Positions 45,349 through 55,800 of a stretch of 64,000 nucleotides of DNA are shown in pieces. Each line of letters opens with the position of its first letter. Within the stretch, counting starts at the first letter, position 1. Source of the stretch: Thalassotalea algicola (GTDB lineage: Bacteria; Pseudomonadota; Gammaproteobacteria; Enterobacterales; Alteromonadaceae); contig NZ_JABBXH010000002.1 of the NCBI RefSeq assembly GCF_012932965.1, positions 768,623 through 832,622 on the forward strand, in the 5' to 3' direction. Made by a program: the position numbers and the translations under genes. The notes under the pieces were generated by a model. It was not told where the DNA came from. It saw only the letters and a program-made list of their open reading frames with translations, and did not search any database.

Positions 45349-46329
45349 ATGTTAGGGGCGCTTAAGCAGCAAGTTAATCAACGTTTTAATCAATGGTTAA
45401 TTAAACGTGTACCTACAGCTCAAGTATTTACGCTGTCCAATCGTAATATTTTCATATTTCCTACGTTGTTTGGTTTTGCTTATTTAGTCATTGTCTTGCT
45501 GTTGTTCTTGTTAGGTACTAACTACCAAAACAATGTCATCATGCTGTTAAGTTATTTAATGGCAAGCTTTTTTGTGACAACTATGCTTACCGCGTTTTTC
45601 AATTTAAAAGGCTTATCGTTACGATCTGCAAAAACGCATAACGGTTTTGTAGGTCAAATGCTGCACCCGTCAGTAACCCTTCAATGTGATAAACCAGTTT
45701 TTGACATTAATTTGAGTTATCACAATTCAGCAGTAAGTAAAATTAACACTGTTGAGGATTGCCAAAACGCCAAAATAGCACTGAACACCTCTAAAAGGGG
45801 GGTGTTAAGACCAGGCCGACTTAAAGTGCTAAGCGAATATCCCTATGGTTTATTTCAAGTATGGGCAAGATTAGATTTCGACCATCAATTTATAGTTTTT
45901 CCAGCACCTAAAGCAATAGCGACTAAGCAACTTAAAGCATTAGTAACCTCTGACCAAGAAGGTGGTGCAAATTTACAAGAAACCTCCGGTGACGAATTTA
46001 ATGAATTAAGAAGCTTTCTGCCAGGGGAGTCAATGGCAAGAGTTGCTTGGAAACAACTAGCAAGAGGGCAAGGCAAATTTACTAAGCATTATCGTCATAA
46101 TCTTGGAGAGTCGCGTTATTTGTCACTTGAGATGCTACCGAATGTTAGCCTGGAACGTAAGCTTGAGTATTTAAGTTATCTAGTGCTGCAATATCATCAA
46201 TTAAACGCACAATATGGTCTTGTATTGACAACGACTAAAATTGAAATTAATAGCGGTGATTTACATCGTGACGAGTGTTTAACAGCGTTGGCTATGTATG
46301 CTTTACCTAATGGTGTAATTCATGAGTGA
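45349..46329 (+). CDS. DUF58 domain membrane protein
   Basis: A 326-residue inner-membrane protein with two N-terminal helices (about residues 32-50 and 58-80) and a soluble C-terminal portion carrying the DUF58 signature (ELRSFLPGESMARVAWKQLARGQGKFTKHY). DUF58 proteins are predicted to have a von Willebrand-like part and to partner MoxR. The stop overlaps the next gene by about eight bases, indicating coupling. Confidence 0.88.
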   Translation: MLGALKQQVNQRFNQWLIKRVPTAQVFTLSNRNIFIFPTLFGFAYLVIVLLLFLLGTNYQNNVIMLLSYLMASFFVTTMLTAFFNLKGLSLRSAKTHNGFVGQMLHPSVTLQCDKPVFDINLSYHNSAVSKINTVEDCQNAKIALNTSKRGVLRPGRLKVLSEYPYGLFQVWARLDFDHQFIVFPAPKAIATKQLKALVTSDQEGGANLQETSGDEFNELRSFLPGESMARVAWKQLARGQGKFTKHYRHNLGESRYLSLEMLPNVSLERKLEYLSYLVLQYHQLNAQYGLVLTTTKIEINSGDLHRDECLTALAMYALPNGVIHE

Positions 46330-48346
46330 AACTAAGCCATTTTTATTAAATAAGTCCCTTCATTTGCATTTGTTGTTGGTTCAACTTTCGACAGTCGCCT
46401 TATTTGCTAACGAGCTAACGGCTTGGATGTTAGCAATAATTGCACTAAGTTTTTTGTGGCAATTTACTCAATTAGCAGTGCCCAAACGCACGAGACAACA
46501 CCATTCTGTTTCTACACCTAAGTTGGTTACCGTGTTGTTTGCGCTGGCAGGTGCAGGAGTCATCGTTGTTAATAGCAAGTCACTTGGTTTGTTACTGGCT
46601 ATGGTGCATTTAATTTGTTTTGCTTACGGAATTAAATCTCTTGAAATTAAAAGTCGGAAAGACTTTTACATTATTATTTTAATTGGTTTATTTTTACATG
46701 CCTGTGCCTTTATTTTTATACAAAGCATTTGGTATGCGTTAGTCGTACTTACTGTCATATTGTTAAACCTTGCTTTGCTCTATCGTATTTTTTCCGTTAA
46801 CGTTGCGCATCTAAAAAGCTATCTTAGTTCATTGAAATTGTTAGCCTTTAGTGTTCCTTTTGCGGTTGCTTTGTTTGTTTTCTTTCCAAGGCTTTCTCCA
46901 TTTTGGCAGGTACCTTTGGCTAATACGGCCAAAACGGGTTTAGGTAGTGACGTACAACCTGGTGATATCGCTAAATTGGCACTTTCCGATGCATTAGCTT
47001 TTAGAGTAGAGTTTGCAGGAAAAGCGCCGAGTAAAAGTCAAATGTATTGGCGAGCAATGACTATGTCATATTATGATGGAAAAAAATGGTCACGAAATAA
47101 TGGCAACCGTTTACCTTTCTATTTAATGCAAAAACCTAATATAAATTACTTATCTGGTGATACTTATCAATACCAAGTAATGGCAGAAGCGAGTAATCGT
47201 TCGTGGTTGTTTTCGTTAGATACGGCAAGGTTAGATAATAATAAAATAACCCAACTCGCCGACTTTAGCTTAATAAGTGATAAACCAATTACTAAGACAG
47301 TCAATTACCAAGTGGTTAGTTTTGCTAATGCCGGCAAAGAGTTAAATTTAGCTAACCGAGCCAAACGTTTTTACTTGCGAATACCTGAAGACAGTAATCC
47401 GAAATTGCAACGTTTAGGTCAAGAATTACGACAACGGTTTAATGATAAGCAACAAATAATTGATCACGTCTTGAATCAATTTAGGCAGCAACCCTATTTT
47501 TATACCCTTGAACCTCCTGTGCTTGTTGATAATAGCTTAGATCAATTTTATTTCGATACTCAAACAGGTTTTTGTGAACATTACGCAAGCACCTTTGCAT
47601 TCTTAATGCGTGCCGCAGGTATTCCTGCTCGATTAGTAACAGGCTATTTGGGAGGGGAATATAATCAACAAGGTAATTATTACAGCATTTATCAATATGA
47701 CGCACATGCTTGGACAGAAGTGTGGTTAGAAGGGCAAGGTTGGGTAAGTGTTGACCCGACCTCAGCAGTAAGTCCTGAACGTGTAAGTGATGATATGTCG
47801 AATGCCCTGCGACAACAACGAGTCAATATTGCCGGAGCATTTAGCTGGCAAGCATTTAGCACTAATGCCTTAATCGCCAAATTAAAAATGCAAATTGAAG
47901 CAATTGATTATCAATGGAACCGTTTAGTACTTAGCTATACCGTTGAAAAGCAGACGGAATTCTTAAAAACATTACTTGGACAAGGTCGTTTGTGGAAAGC
48001 TGCACTTGTCATGTTACTCACTTTTGTTTTGGTTGTCGGCTTGTTGTGGTATCGAGATCTTAGGCCTAAACAATTAAATCGACGATCTAATTGGCAATTG
48101 CAATTTGATAAATTGTTTATACAACTAAGTAAGATTGGCATAACGCGCGAACCTTCGCAATTACCACTGCAGATGATTAATGATATTGAAAAGGTTAATC
48201 GTTCGCTTGCTGTAGATTATCAACAACTTTGTTTAAATTATGAACGCTTAAGTTATAGCCAGTTAAATGCTAAAGATAATATGGCGATAGCTAAGCAGTT
48301 CATTGAGCAATGTAAAAAGTTTAATAAGCAGCTTAAAAGGCTTTAA
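46322..48346 (+). CDS. Transglutaminase-like (TgpA/DUF3488) membrane protein
   Basis: A 674-residue protein with about six N-terminal membrane helices (DUF3488 part), a periplasmic region of about 350 residues and a last helix (near 560-580). The transglutaminase core triad is visible: Cys in TGFCEHYASTFAFLMRAAGIPARLV, His in YDAHAWTEVWLEGQGW and Asp in VSVDPTSA. It corresponds to Pseudomonas TgpA-type proteins. It ends the MoxR-DUF58 operon. Its periplasmic substrate is unknown. Confidence 0.9.
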   Translation: MSETKPFLLNKSLHLHLLLVQLSTVALFANELTAWMLAIIALSFLWQFTQLAVPKRTRQHHSVSTPKLVTVLFALAGAGVIVVNSKSLGLLLAMVHLICFAYGIKSLEIKSRKDFYIIILIGLFLHACAFIFIQSIWYALVVLTVILLNLALLYRIFSVNVAHLKSYLSSLKLLAFSVPFAVALFVFFPRLSPFWQVPLANTAKTGLGSDVQPGDIAKLALSDALAFRVEFAGKAPSKSQMYWRAMTMSYYDGKKWSRNNGNRLPFYLMQKPNINYLSGDTYQYQVMAEASNRSWLFSLDTARLDNNKITQLADFSLISDKPITKTVNYQVVSFANAGKELNLANRAKRFYLRIPEDSNPKLQRLGQELRQRFNDKQQIIDHVLNQFRQQPYFYTLEPPVLVDNSLDQFYFDTQTGFCEHYASTFAFLMRAAGIPARLVTGYLGGEYNQQGNYYSIYQYDAHAWTEVWLEGQGWVSVDPTSAVSPERVSDDMSNALRQQRVNIAGAFSWQAFSTNALIAKLKMQIEAIDYQWNRLVLSYTVEKQTEFLKTLLGQGRLWKAALVMLLTFVLVVGLLWYRDLRPKQLNRRSNWQLQFDKLFIQLSKIGITREPSQLPLQMINDIEKVNRSLAVDYQQLCLNYERLSYSQLNAKDNMAIAKQFIEQCKKFNKQLKRL

Positions 48347-49017
48347 GCATCGGTGCCTTTTTTAATTGCGTGACTGTTACATTGATTTAGCAATGTTAAG
48401 AAGTCATCTAATGGTCGATCTAGAGACGAGGCAGGTAAAAATAGGTGGTAACCAAACGCCTTTTCTAATGCATCTATATGGTGAAATAATAGCGCTTTAG
48501 GACCATTTAACTTAGAGCCGTCACTAAGTCGATAAGGTGCAAAATTAACTTGTGCTTGTTCAATAGTTAATAATTCACTACTAATCGCCAATGTCGCAAG
48601 TGGCCTTTGTTCATGAGGTAACCTATTAGCGAGTCGCAAACTGATATTTTTAGCTAAGACTTCACTATTTTTTAATTTTATTCCTATATAAGGTAAAACT
48701 TGATGGTTTACGCTCGAGCTTAATTTTACGTTTCCGACACGTTGAATGTTTTGCCAGCTTATTTGCCAATGGCCATATTTATGGAAATAGCTTAAAGCTG
48801 TAGGCGTAAGGTGAAAGCTAAATTCAGGTTCTAACCGTTTTGCTATACCAATAAAAATCAATACGATACTAACTAATATCACCAGAATCAGCACTAAACG
48901 TAATGCATGCCAATAATGGTGCGATAGCGCAATAGATATGCATAGTAATGCTATACCAGCAACGAGTAAAAATCGGCCATGATAATTTGCAAAAGGTTTA
49001 ATTTTTATTTCAGGCAT
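48343..49017 (-). CDS. DUF2982 family membrane protein
   Basis: A 224-residue protein with two closely spaced N-terminal helices (about 14-29 and 38-60), then a PH-like polar portion (FHLTPTALSYFHKYGHWQISWQNIQRVG..) typical of DUF2982 proteins of Vibrio and Shewanella. Tail-to-tail with the transglutaminase gene, the two overlapping by a few bases. Function unknown. Confidence 0.72.
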   Translation of the reverse strand: MPEIKIKPFANYHGRFLLVAGIALLCISIALSHHYWHALRLVLILVILVSIVLIFIGIAKRLEPEFSFHLTPTALSYFHKYGHWQISWQNIQRVGNVKLSSSVNHQVLPYIGIKLKNSEVLAKNISLRLANRLPHEQRPLATLAISSELLTIEQAQVNFAPYRLSDGSKLNGPKALLFHHIDALEKAFGYHLFLPASSLDRPLDDFLTLLNQCNSHAIKKGTDA

Positions 49018-49148
49018 ATTTTCTAAAGTAATTCAAAATGCTATCTCAAAAGTAGTTTTTTTCGGTCAATATATTAATGAAAAATCACTTGTTTTGAATA
49101 AGTTTTAAGTCTAAGTTTAGAGTATGGATGTTAACAAAGGTAATTGCT

Positions 49149-49475
49149 ATGCATTCGCAAATGAGTACCCATACGGAACATGATTATGCTCGCCTTATTG
49201 CGGTTTTAGGTTATCTGACAATAGTTGGTTGGCTTGTCGCTATGTTGTGCTATGGAAGCTATAAGAGTAAGCTTGCGGGCTTTCATTTACGCCAATCTTT
49301 AGGCTTAATCATTTTAGCGGCTTTATTGTCTTTTATCCCACTTATTGGCTGGGCGTTAAATATCGTTGTAGCGGCGTTCTGGCTGGTTAGCGTTTATCAC
49401 GCTTTTAAGGCTGACTACTATACCGTTCCTTGGCTGGGTGTAACTTTTCAAACTCACTTAAGATTTATTGTATAA
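49149..49475 (+). CDS. DUF4870-like small membrane protein
   Basis: A 108-residue protein from the ATG at 49149 (AAAGG eight bases upstream; the ATG at 49128 lacks a site). Three hydrophobic segments are seen (about 18-36, 52-74 and 76-90), with FHLRQSLGLIIL between them, a motif common to DUF4870-type proteins. Function unknown. It stands upstream of recC with its own leader. Confidence 0.65.
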   Translation: MHSQMSTHTEHDYARLIAVLGYLTIVGWLVAMLCYGSYKSKLAGFHLRQSLGLIILAALLSFIPLIGWALNIVVAAFWLVSVYHAFKADYYTVPWLGVTFQTHLRFIV

Positions 49476-49533
49476 ATACAAAATTAAACTAGTGTTCATA
49501 ATTGGGCTGTGATTAAATTTATAAAAAATAAAT

Positions 49534-52500
49534 TTGTCCGGCACACATTTGATTTATCTTTATCCTGCTAACAAAATGGAAAATTTGTTGGCTCTGTTCA
49601 ACAAAGTTCAACAAGTTTCACCGCTAACCTTATTCGAACAAGAGCATGTCATTGTTCAAAATGCAGGCATGCAGCATTGGTTAAATATGGCTATTGCTGA
49701 ATCTCGAGGCATAGCGATGAACATTCAGTTCAGTTTGCCTGCCCAATACCTTTGGAAGCTACTGCGTTCTATCGCTAGTGATGATGACGTTCCGGATCAA
49801 TCACCATACTCACGAGAAGTGTTGGTTTGGAGAGTTTTTCAATTACTTAAAAGTGACAAAGTGCTTGGTAGCGAATCATTTTCAAAGGCAAATCGATATT
49901 GGCAAAGTGAGCAAGGCGAAGCAAATCAACAGCAAAAACGATATCAACTGTCGCTAAAATTAGCAGATTTGTATGAGCAGTATTTAATTTTTAGACCAGA
50001 GTGGATAGAAAGCTGGAGTGATGGTGATTTTAATTTGCCACAAGAATTAGCCACACACGAAGAGCTCAGTGAACCATTTCTTTGGCAAGGAAAGTTATGG
50101 TTGATGCTTCACCAACAGCAGCCTTATAACCCAATGGAATTGCTTCATTTAGCCAGTAAAAATATAGCAACCAAAACGAGTGAACTACCTAAACGGATTT
50201 CATTTTTTGGAATTAATGCGTTAGCGCCAATGTGGCTGGAGTTCCTACAACAAATTGGACAACACATAGATATTCATTTTTTTCATTTAAATCCATGTGC
50301 CGATTATTGGGGCGATATACAGTCTGAAAAGCAACTAGCTAAGCAAATAAGTGATTGGACAGGCAGTGTTAAAGATGTTTCTGAGCAAATAGGGAATCCT
50401 TTATTAGCAAACTGGGGGCAGCAGGGGCGAGAATTTTTATCCTTGTTACAAAATATCAGTACAATTAATATTGATGTCTTCGATGAGGTGGATGCCAAAA
50501 GTAGTACAGAGCAAAGGTTACTTACTGCAATCCAGCACGATATTCTTTGCCTAAAAGATACCAGAATTGAGCCGGTTATTCTTAATGACGACAGCCTGAC
50601 TATTACAAGCTGTCACAGTGCATTTAGAGAAATTCAAGCGTTACATGACTGGTTACTTCACCAACTTAATCAAGATAAAAACTTAACACCAAAAGATATC
50701 TTGGTTATGTGTCCCGAGATAGAGCAGTATGCGCCTTTTATACAAGCAGTATTTACTAGAGGTTGGCAAGATATAGATGAACACATTCCACCTTTACCGT
50801 GTTCAATAGCTGATAGAAATGCGCAAGATGCAGACCCTCTTATAGCTAATTTTGTCGACATGCTTTCATTACCAGATAGCCGATTTCAAATTACGTCAAT
50901 TATAGCCATGCTTCGTTTAGAAGCTGTTCAGCATCAGTTTGGTTTGAATAGTGAAGATATCGAACAACTGAGTTATTGGCTTGAACAGGCCGCAGTTCAT
51001 TGGGGGTTAAATAGCGAACATAAAAACCAAGTACTAGGAAGTGATAATGCCTCTGGGGTGTTTACTTGGCAACAAGGCTTGTCTAAGTTATTAAAAGGCT
51101 TTGCTTACTCAGATGCCACAGCATTAGTTGGCGATGAGCTTTATCTACCATTTGTTGAAGGTGATTCAGCTCGGATTCTTGGGCAATTCATGTTGTTTCT
51201 AGAAAGCCTTAGTATAAATAGCAAATCACTCAACCAAGCTAAGTCCGCCAATGAATGGCATCAATATTTAACGTTATTAGTCGAACAGTTTTATCATCCT
51301 ATAGCAGAAGAAAGTGTTAGCGCTATTCACCATGCGATTGGCCTGTTGTCAGAATTTAATGCCCAAGCAGAAAATCATGCACCATTAACTTTGCCGGTTG
51401 TTAGAGAGTTCTTATCCGCGCATTTTTCTACGCCTGATACAGGTCGCCAGTTTATGGTAGGGCAAGTTACATTTTGCTCTATGCTACCAATGCGTAGTAT
51501 TCCTTTTAAGGTCATTGCTGTACTTGGGCTTAATGACGGTGAATACCCTCGACAAAGACAACCGCTAGCGTTTGATTTAATGGCAATGTCTAACCCTAAA
51601 CTGGGTGATAGGTCGCGCCGTGGAGATGATCGTTACTTATTTTTAGAAGCATTAATTTCAGCACGTCAAAAACTGTACTTAAGCTATCAAGGCCGAAGTG
51701 TCCAAAATAACAAAACACGAGAACCTAGTATCATCTTACAAGAGTTATTTGACTACTTGACTGATGGTTACGGTTGGCAATGTGAATTAACGCCAAACAG
51801 CGATATTCGCCAGATGCCGCTACAAGCATTTAGCAAGGGCAATTACCTTAGTGAATTCCCGAGCTTTGACGTTAATTGGCTTAACTTAGCGATAGGTGAT
51901 TCTCTCAAAGCTAGTGAACAGGCTAAAAAAACCAAAGTAAGCAATTCAATAGTGAGTTCAAGCAATGAATTAACAATTGATATCGATGACTTAGTAAGGT
52001 TTTTTCAACACCCGAGTAAGTGGTATGCCCAAAAAGTACTGTCGATATATTTTGAACATTATCAAGCGCAGCTAGAGGATACCGAGCAGTTCAGCTATGA
52101 CCGGTTAGCGAGTTACCAGCTTAAGCAACAACTTTTAGAAATAGCTTTAGGCAGTGAAGAAGAAGTAGCGGTAAAAGTAGAACAGGCCTTAAAACAAGCA
52201 AAACTTAGTGGTCGATTTGCTGACACGCCACTTACTGATGAATACTTTGAAAAGTGGCAAGAGGACAATACTATATTTAGTGAAACGATTTTAAGTGAAG
52301 GCTTTGTAAACACTAATTTAGAAAGCTTCTCGGTAATATTAGAAATAGGCGATGAGTTAACCAATAACCCTCCTGTTGACGTCAAAATCAGTGCGCAATT
52401 ACCTATTGTTAGTAATAAAATTGCTTATTACCGTAGCTCTACCGCTAAAGCAAAAGATCTTTTTACACTGTATTTAAGTAATTTGATCGTAAATGCAGCT

Positions 52501-52884
52501 TATCAGCAAAGTAGTATTGATAATGATGTAGCTAGTACTGGGTTGTATTTTGATACCAAACAACAAAAAGTCTCTCAATATGCCGTTCCACCAATAGCTG
52601 AATCGCTGGTTTTATTAACTAAAATTGTCGAGCAATTTTTAAATGGGCAAACTAATGCATTATTAGTGAGTGCAGAGCTTGCTCACAAAATATTTAATTC
52701 AAGGAAATTTGAACAAGCGCAACTAGAGAACTTTTGGTTCGACACAAACAGTTTTAGTGCGCCAATAACCGACCCATACATGCAGTTCTTTTGGCCCGAT
52801 TGCCCAAACGTAGAAGATGTAATTAGTGAAGCAAACCCAATTTACCAGCATATGTACCAGGTAATGGAAAAGGTTAAACGATGA
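49534..52884 (+). CDS. recC: Exodeoxyribonuclease V subunit RecC
   Basis: About 1116 residues, close to E. coli RecC (1122). It recognises Chi and shepherds the DNA in RecBCD-type double-strand break repair. Conserved parts include VQNAGMQHWLNMAIAESRGIAMNI, FFGINALAPMWLEFLQ, FCSMLPMRSIPFKVIAVLGLNDGEYPR and GDRSRRGDDRYLFLEALISARQKLYLSYQGRS. The only candidate starts are TTG (49534 or 49549); the one at 49549 aligns with the E. coli N-terminus (M-x-x-x-Y-x-x-N). Overlaps recB by four bases. Confidence 0.93.
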   Translation: MSGTHLIYLYPANKMENLLALFNKVQQVSPLTLFEQEHVIVQNAGMQHWLNMAIAESRGIAMNIQFSLPAQYLWKLLRSIASDDDVPDQSPYSREVLVWRVFQLLKSDKVLGSESFSKANRYWQSEQGEANQQQKRYQLSLKLADLYEQYLIFRPEWIESWSDGDFNLPQELATHEELSEPFLWQGKLWLMLHQQQPYNPMELLHLASKNIATKTSELPKRISFFGINALAPMWLEFLQQIGQHIDIHFFHLNPCADYWGDIQSEKQLAKQISDWTGSVKDVSEQIGNPLLANWGQQGREFLSLLQNISTINIDVFDEVDAKSSTEQRLLTAIQHDILCLKDTRIEPVILNDDSLTITSCHSAFREIQALHDWLLHQLNQDKNLTPKDILVMCPEIEQYAPFIQAVFTRGWQDIDEHIPPLPCSIADRNAQDADPLIANFVDMLSLPDSRFQITSIIAMLRLEAVQHQFGLNSEDIEQLSYWLEQAAVHWGLNSEHKNQVLGSDNASGVFTWQQGLSKLLKGFAYSDATALVGDELYLPFVEGDSARILGQFMLFLESLSINSKSLNQAKSANEWHQYLTLLVEQFYHPIAEESVSAIHHAIGLLSEFNAQAENHAPLTLPVVREFLSAHFSTPDTGRQFMVGQVTFCSMLPMRSIPFKVIAVLGLNDGEYPRQRQPLAFDLMAMSNPKLGDRSRRGDDRYLFLEALISARQKLYLSYQGRSVQNNKTREPSIILQELFDYLTDGYGWQCELTPNSDIRQMPLQAFSKGNYLSEFPSFDVNWLNLAIGDSLKASEQAKKTKVSNSIVSSSNELTIDIDDLVRFFQHPSKWYAQKVLSIYFEHYQAQLEDTEQFSYDRLASYQLKQQLLEIALGSEEEVAVKVEQALKQAKLSGRFADTPLTDEYFEKWQEDNTIFSETILSEGFVNTNLESFSVILEIGDELTNNPPVDVKISAQLPIVSNKIAYYRSSTAKAKDLFTLYLSNLIVNAAYQQSSIDNDVASTGLYFDTKQQKVSQYAVPPIAESLVLLTKIVEQFLNGQTNALLVSAELAHKIFNSRKFEQAQLENFWFDTNSFSAPITDPYMQFFWPDCPNVEDVISEANPIYQHMYQVMEKVKR

Positions 52885-55800
52885 ACTTACTACCATTAGT
52901 TGCCGAGCAAATTCCATTAACAGGTAAACATTTAATTGAAGCAAGTGCAGGTACAGGCAAGACATTTAATATCACCCGAATTTATTTGCGGTTATTACTA
53001 GAGAAAAAGTTAACTGTAGAGCAAATTTTAGTCATGACCTTTACTAAGGATGCGACTGAGGAAATTCGTAGTCGCATTGGTAATACTTTGAGAGCAACGC
53101 TAAGTCAATGGGATGAACTGGTAACTAGCGATCCGTTTTATCAGTCATTGGCACAAAGCGTTGCCAAGGAACAAGCATTTGCTCTTATTAATCGAGCATT
53201 GCTTTTTCTAGATGACGCAGCAATATTCACCATACATGGCTTTTGTAAAAGGGTGCTAACCCAATATGCATTTGATAGTGGCTTACTGTTTAACATGCAA
53301 ATGGAGTCAGGTTGCCAAGATCAAATGCTAGAAGCAGTGCAAGACTGGTATCGACTGCTGTCTAAAAGCCACCCTGAGCAGTATTTGTCTGTGGCAGAGT
53401 TTTGGCCAGAACCAACGACATTTATCCAAGTGTTTAGTCGGGCATTAAATCGAAAACACGAAATTTTAGTACCTAATAAACAATCGATATTTGATGTGTA
53501 TATTCAAGAAGTACAAGTTGCTAAATCTTCATTGTTAGCGAATCAGCCGTTATTATTTGAAGCCTTGGTAGATAACCAAAAAGGTGATAAACGCGACGTT
53601 AGAATTCATGAGTATGAGCAACTCATAGGTTGGCTGGAAAAAGCTTCAGTTACAACATTAGATGACGTTACTAAGTATGTAAGTCAGTCCATTCCTGCAT
53701 CTTTTTGCGATGGACGCCGCTATTCAAAATCTAAAGTTAAGTCGCAACTTGTTGACGCTTTCACTCCGGTTAATACATTAAAAGATACGGTTAAAAGTCT
53801 AGAGCAACGTTTAAAGAAAGCCGATGCGTTCCAAATTATTGTTCAGGGTATTAACGATATTAATATCAGTATTGAACAAAAGAAAAAACAAGGTTCTTTA
53901 TTAAGCTTTGATGACTTAATTGAAGTGCTGGCTGACAAGCTGGATGAAATAGACAATAACAAGCTTAGCCAGCAGCTGTATCAGCAATTTCCTGCGGCAA
54001 TGGTTGATGAATTTCAAGATACAGATCCTCATCAATTTAGTATTTTACAAGCGATTTACCAACATCAAGCTAAGAGCTGTCTATTCTTAATTGGTGACCC
54101 CAAACAGGCTATTTATGGCTTTAGGGGGGGCGATATATTTACTTATCTTTCTGCAAGAGGGTTTTGTCAGTATCAGTGGGTAATGGATACAAACTGGCGT
54201 TCGAGTGCTCAGGTGATCCAAGGGTACAATCGACTGTTCTACGGTGGAGACCTAAACAGTGAAGGTAAAGAAATATTTGGTCACGGCATACCTTATAATC
54301 CGGTGACCCCTTCATACAAAATACCAGCTGAACAATATAAAGATAATGATTGTGCGCTGCAGTTTGTTCATTTTAGTAATAATGAAGATAAACCGTTTAA
54401 ACCAGCGTTTCGTGCAACGATGGCTGATTGGTTGTCTAATAAAATTGTTACATTATTAAATGATAATACTGAAGGTGTATCAGCAGCAGATATTGCGATA
54501 TTGGTGCGCGACGGTACTGAAGCAAATATTGTTAAGGAATCGCTAGAAGCTAAACAATTGGCATCGGTCTATTTAAGTAATCGAAGTAATCTATGGTTAA
54601 CGGCTCAAGCTAGTCAGTTATTACTTGTGCTTAAAGGAGTATTGTTTTACGAACAAGACAGGTTTTTCAACGCCGCACTTGCTTCTGGTTTACTTGGTTT
54701 TAATGCTGATAGCTTATTAGCCTTACAACAGGATGAACTTGCTTGGCAAGATCAAAAGTTTGCCTTTAAAGCATTAAAAGATGAATGGCGATACAAAGGC
54801 TTTATCTCAGCTGCGCTAAAACTATTACATCAGCACATTAAACTAGACTCAGGTGGTAAGGAGCGCGCATTAACTAACTTATTACACTTGGTAGAGTTAC
54901 TACAAAATGCCAGTAAACGTCACCATCAAGCCGAAGAGTTATTGTATTGGTTTGAACAGCAGCAACGTCTTGATTTAAGTGACAATGAAGCTGAACTAAG
55001 GCTAGAAAGTGACGAACACCTAATCAAAATTGTTACGCAGCATGGCTCCAAAGGCCTTGAATATCCAATTGTTTTTGTTCCTTTTGCGACTCGACATAAG
55101 AACCCCAATATGATTGGTAACCGTAAAGTTACTGTACTTGACTATCACAATGAACAAGGTCAACTTATTACGGCACTAGAGGGAAGTGATGAAGCTCGTC
55201 AGCATATGTGCGAAGAAGCTTATGCAGAATCAATAAGATTACTATATGTAGCCGTTACACGTGCTGTTCAGCGTTGTTATATGCTGACGGCGAACTTTGA
55301 ACAATGTCATTTATCACCGCTAGGTATAACTCTAGGTTGGCAAGAAGATACCGATCTTCAAAATGCGCTATCTACGCTTTCTGTTAATAATCCTGACTCA
55401 ATCGGGTTAGAACTGGTGGACGATGGTGAGAGTAATCAAGTTGACATTAATAATTCACAATTTGAAGAAACTCTAGTAATTCACGCTGCTAGGTTTTTAG
55501 GCAGTATCGAACGTGATTGGTGGTTAAGTTCGTTTACTGCATTGAGCCGAAATTTGCGACATGGCGGTGTTTCATTGCCCGATAGAGATACCAATGAGAC
55601 AGCAGAGCAGTTTATAGCGTCCAAAGGTGTTGAAATGCGATTTGAGTTAGCTAAAGGTGCTCATACTGGTAATTTGCTTCATGATTTATTAGAGCAAGTA
55701 AGCTTTGATGAATGGGACTGGTTTGCAATTGCACAGAGGCTACAAACTAAGTACCTAAGTATATTAGACGGTTGGCAATTAGACACTTTGGTAGATTGGC

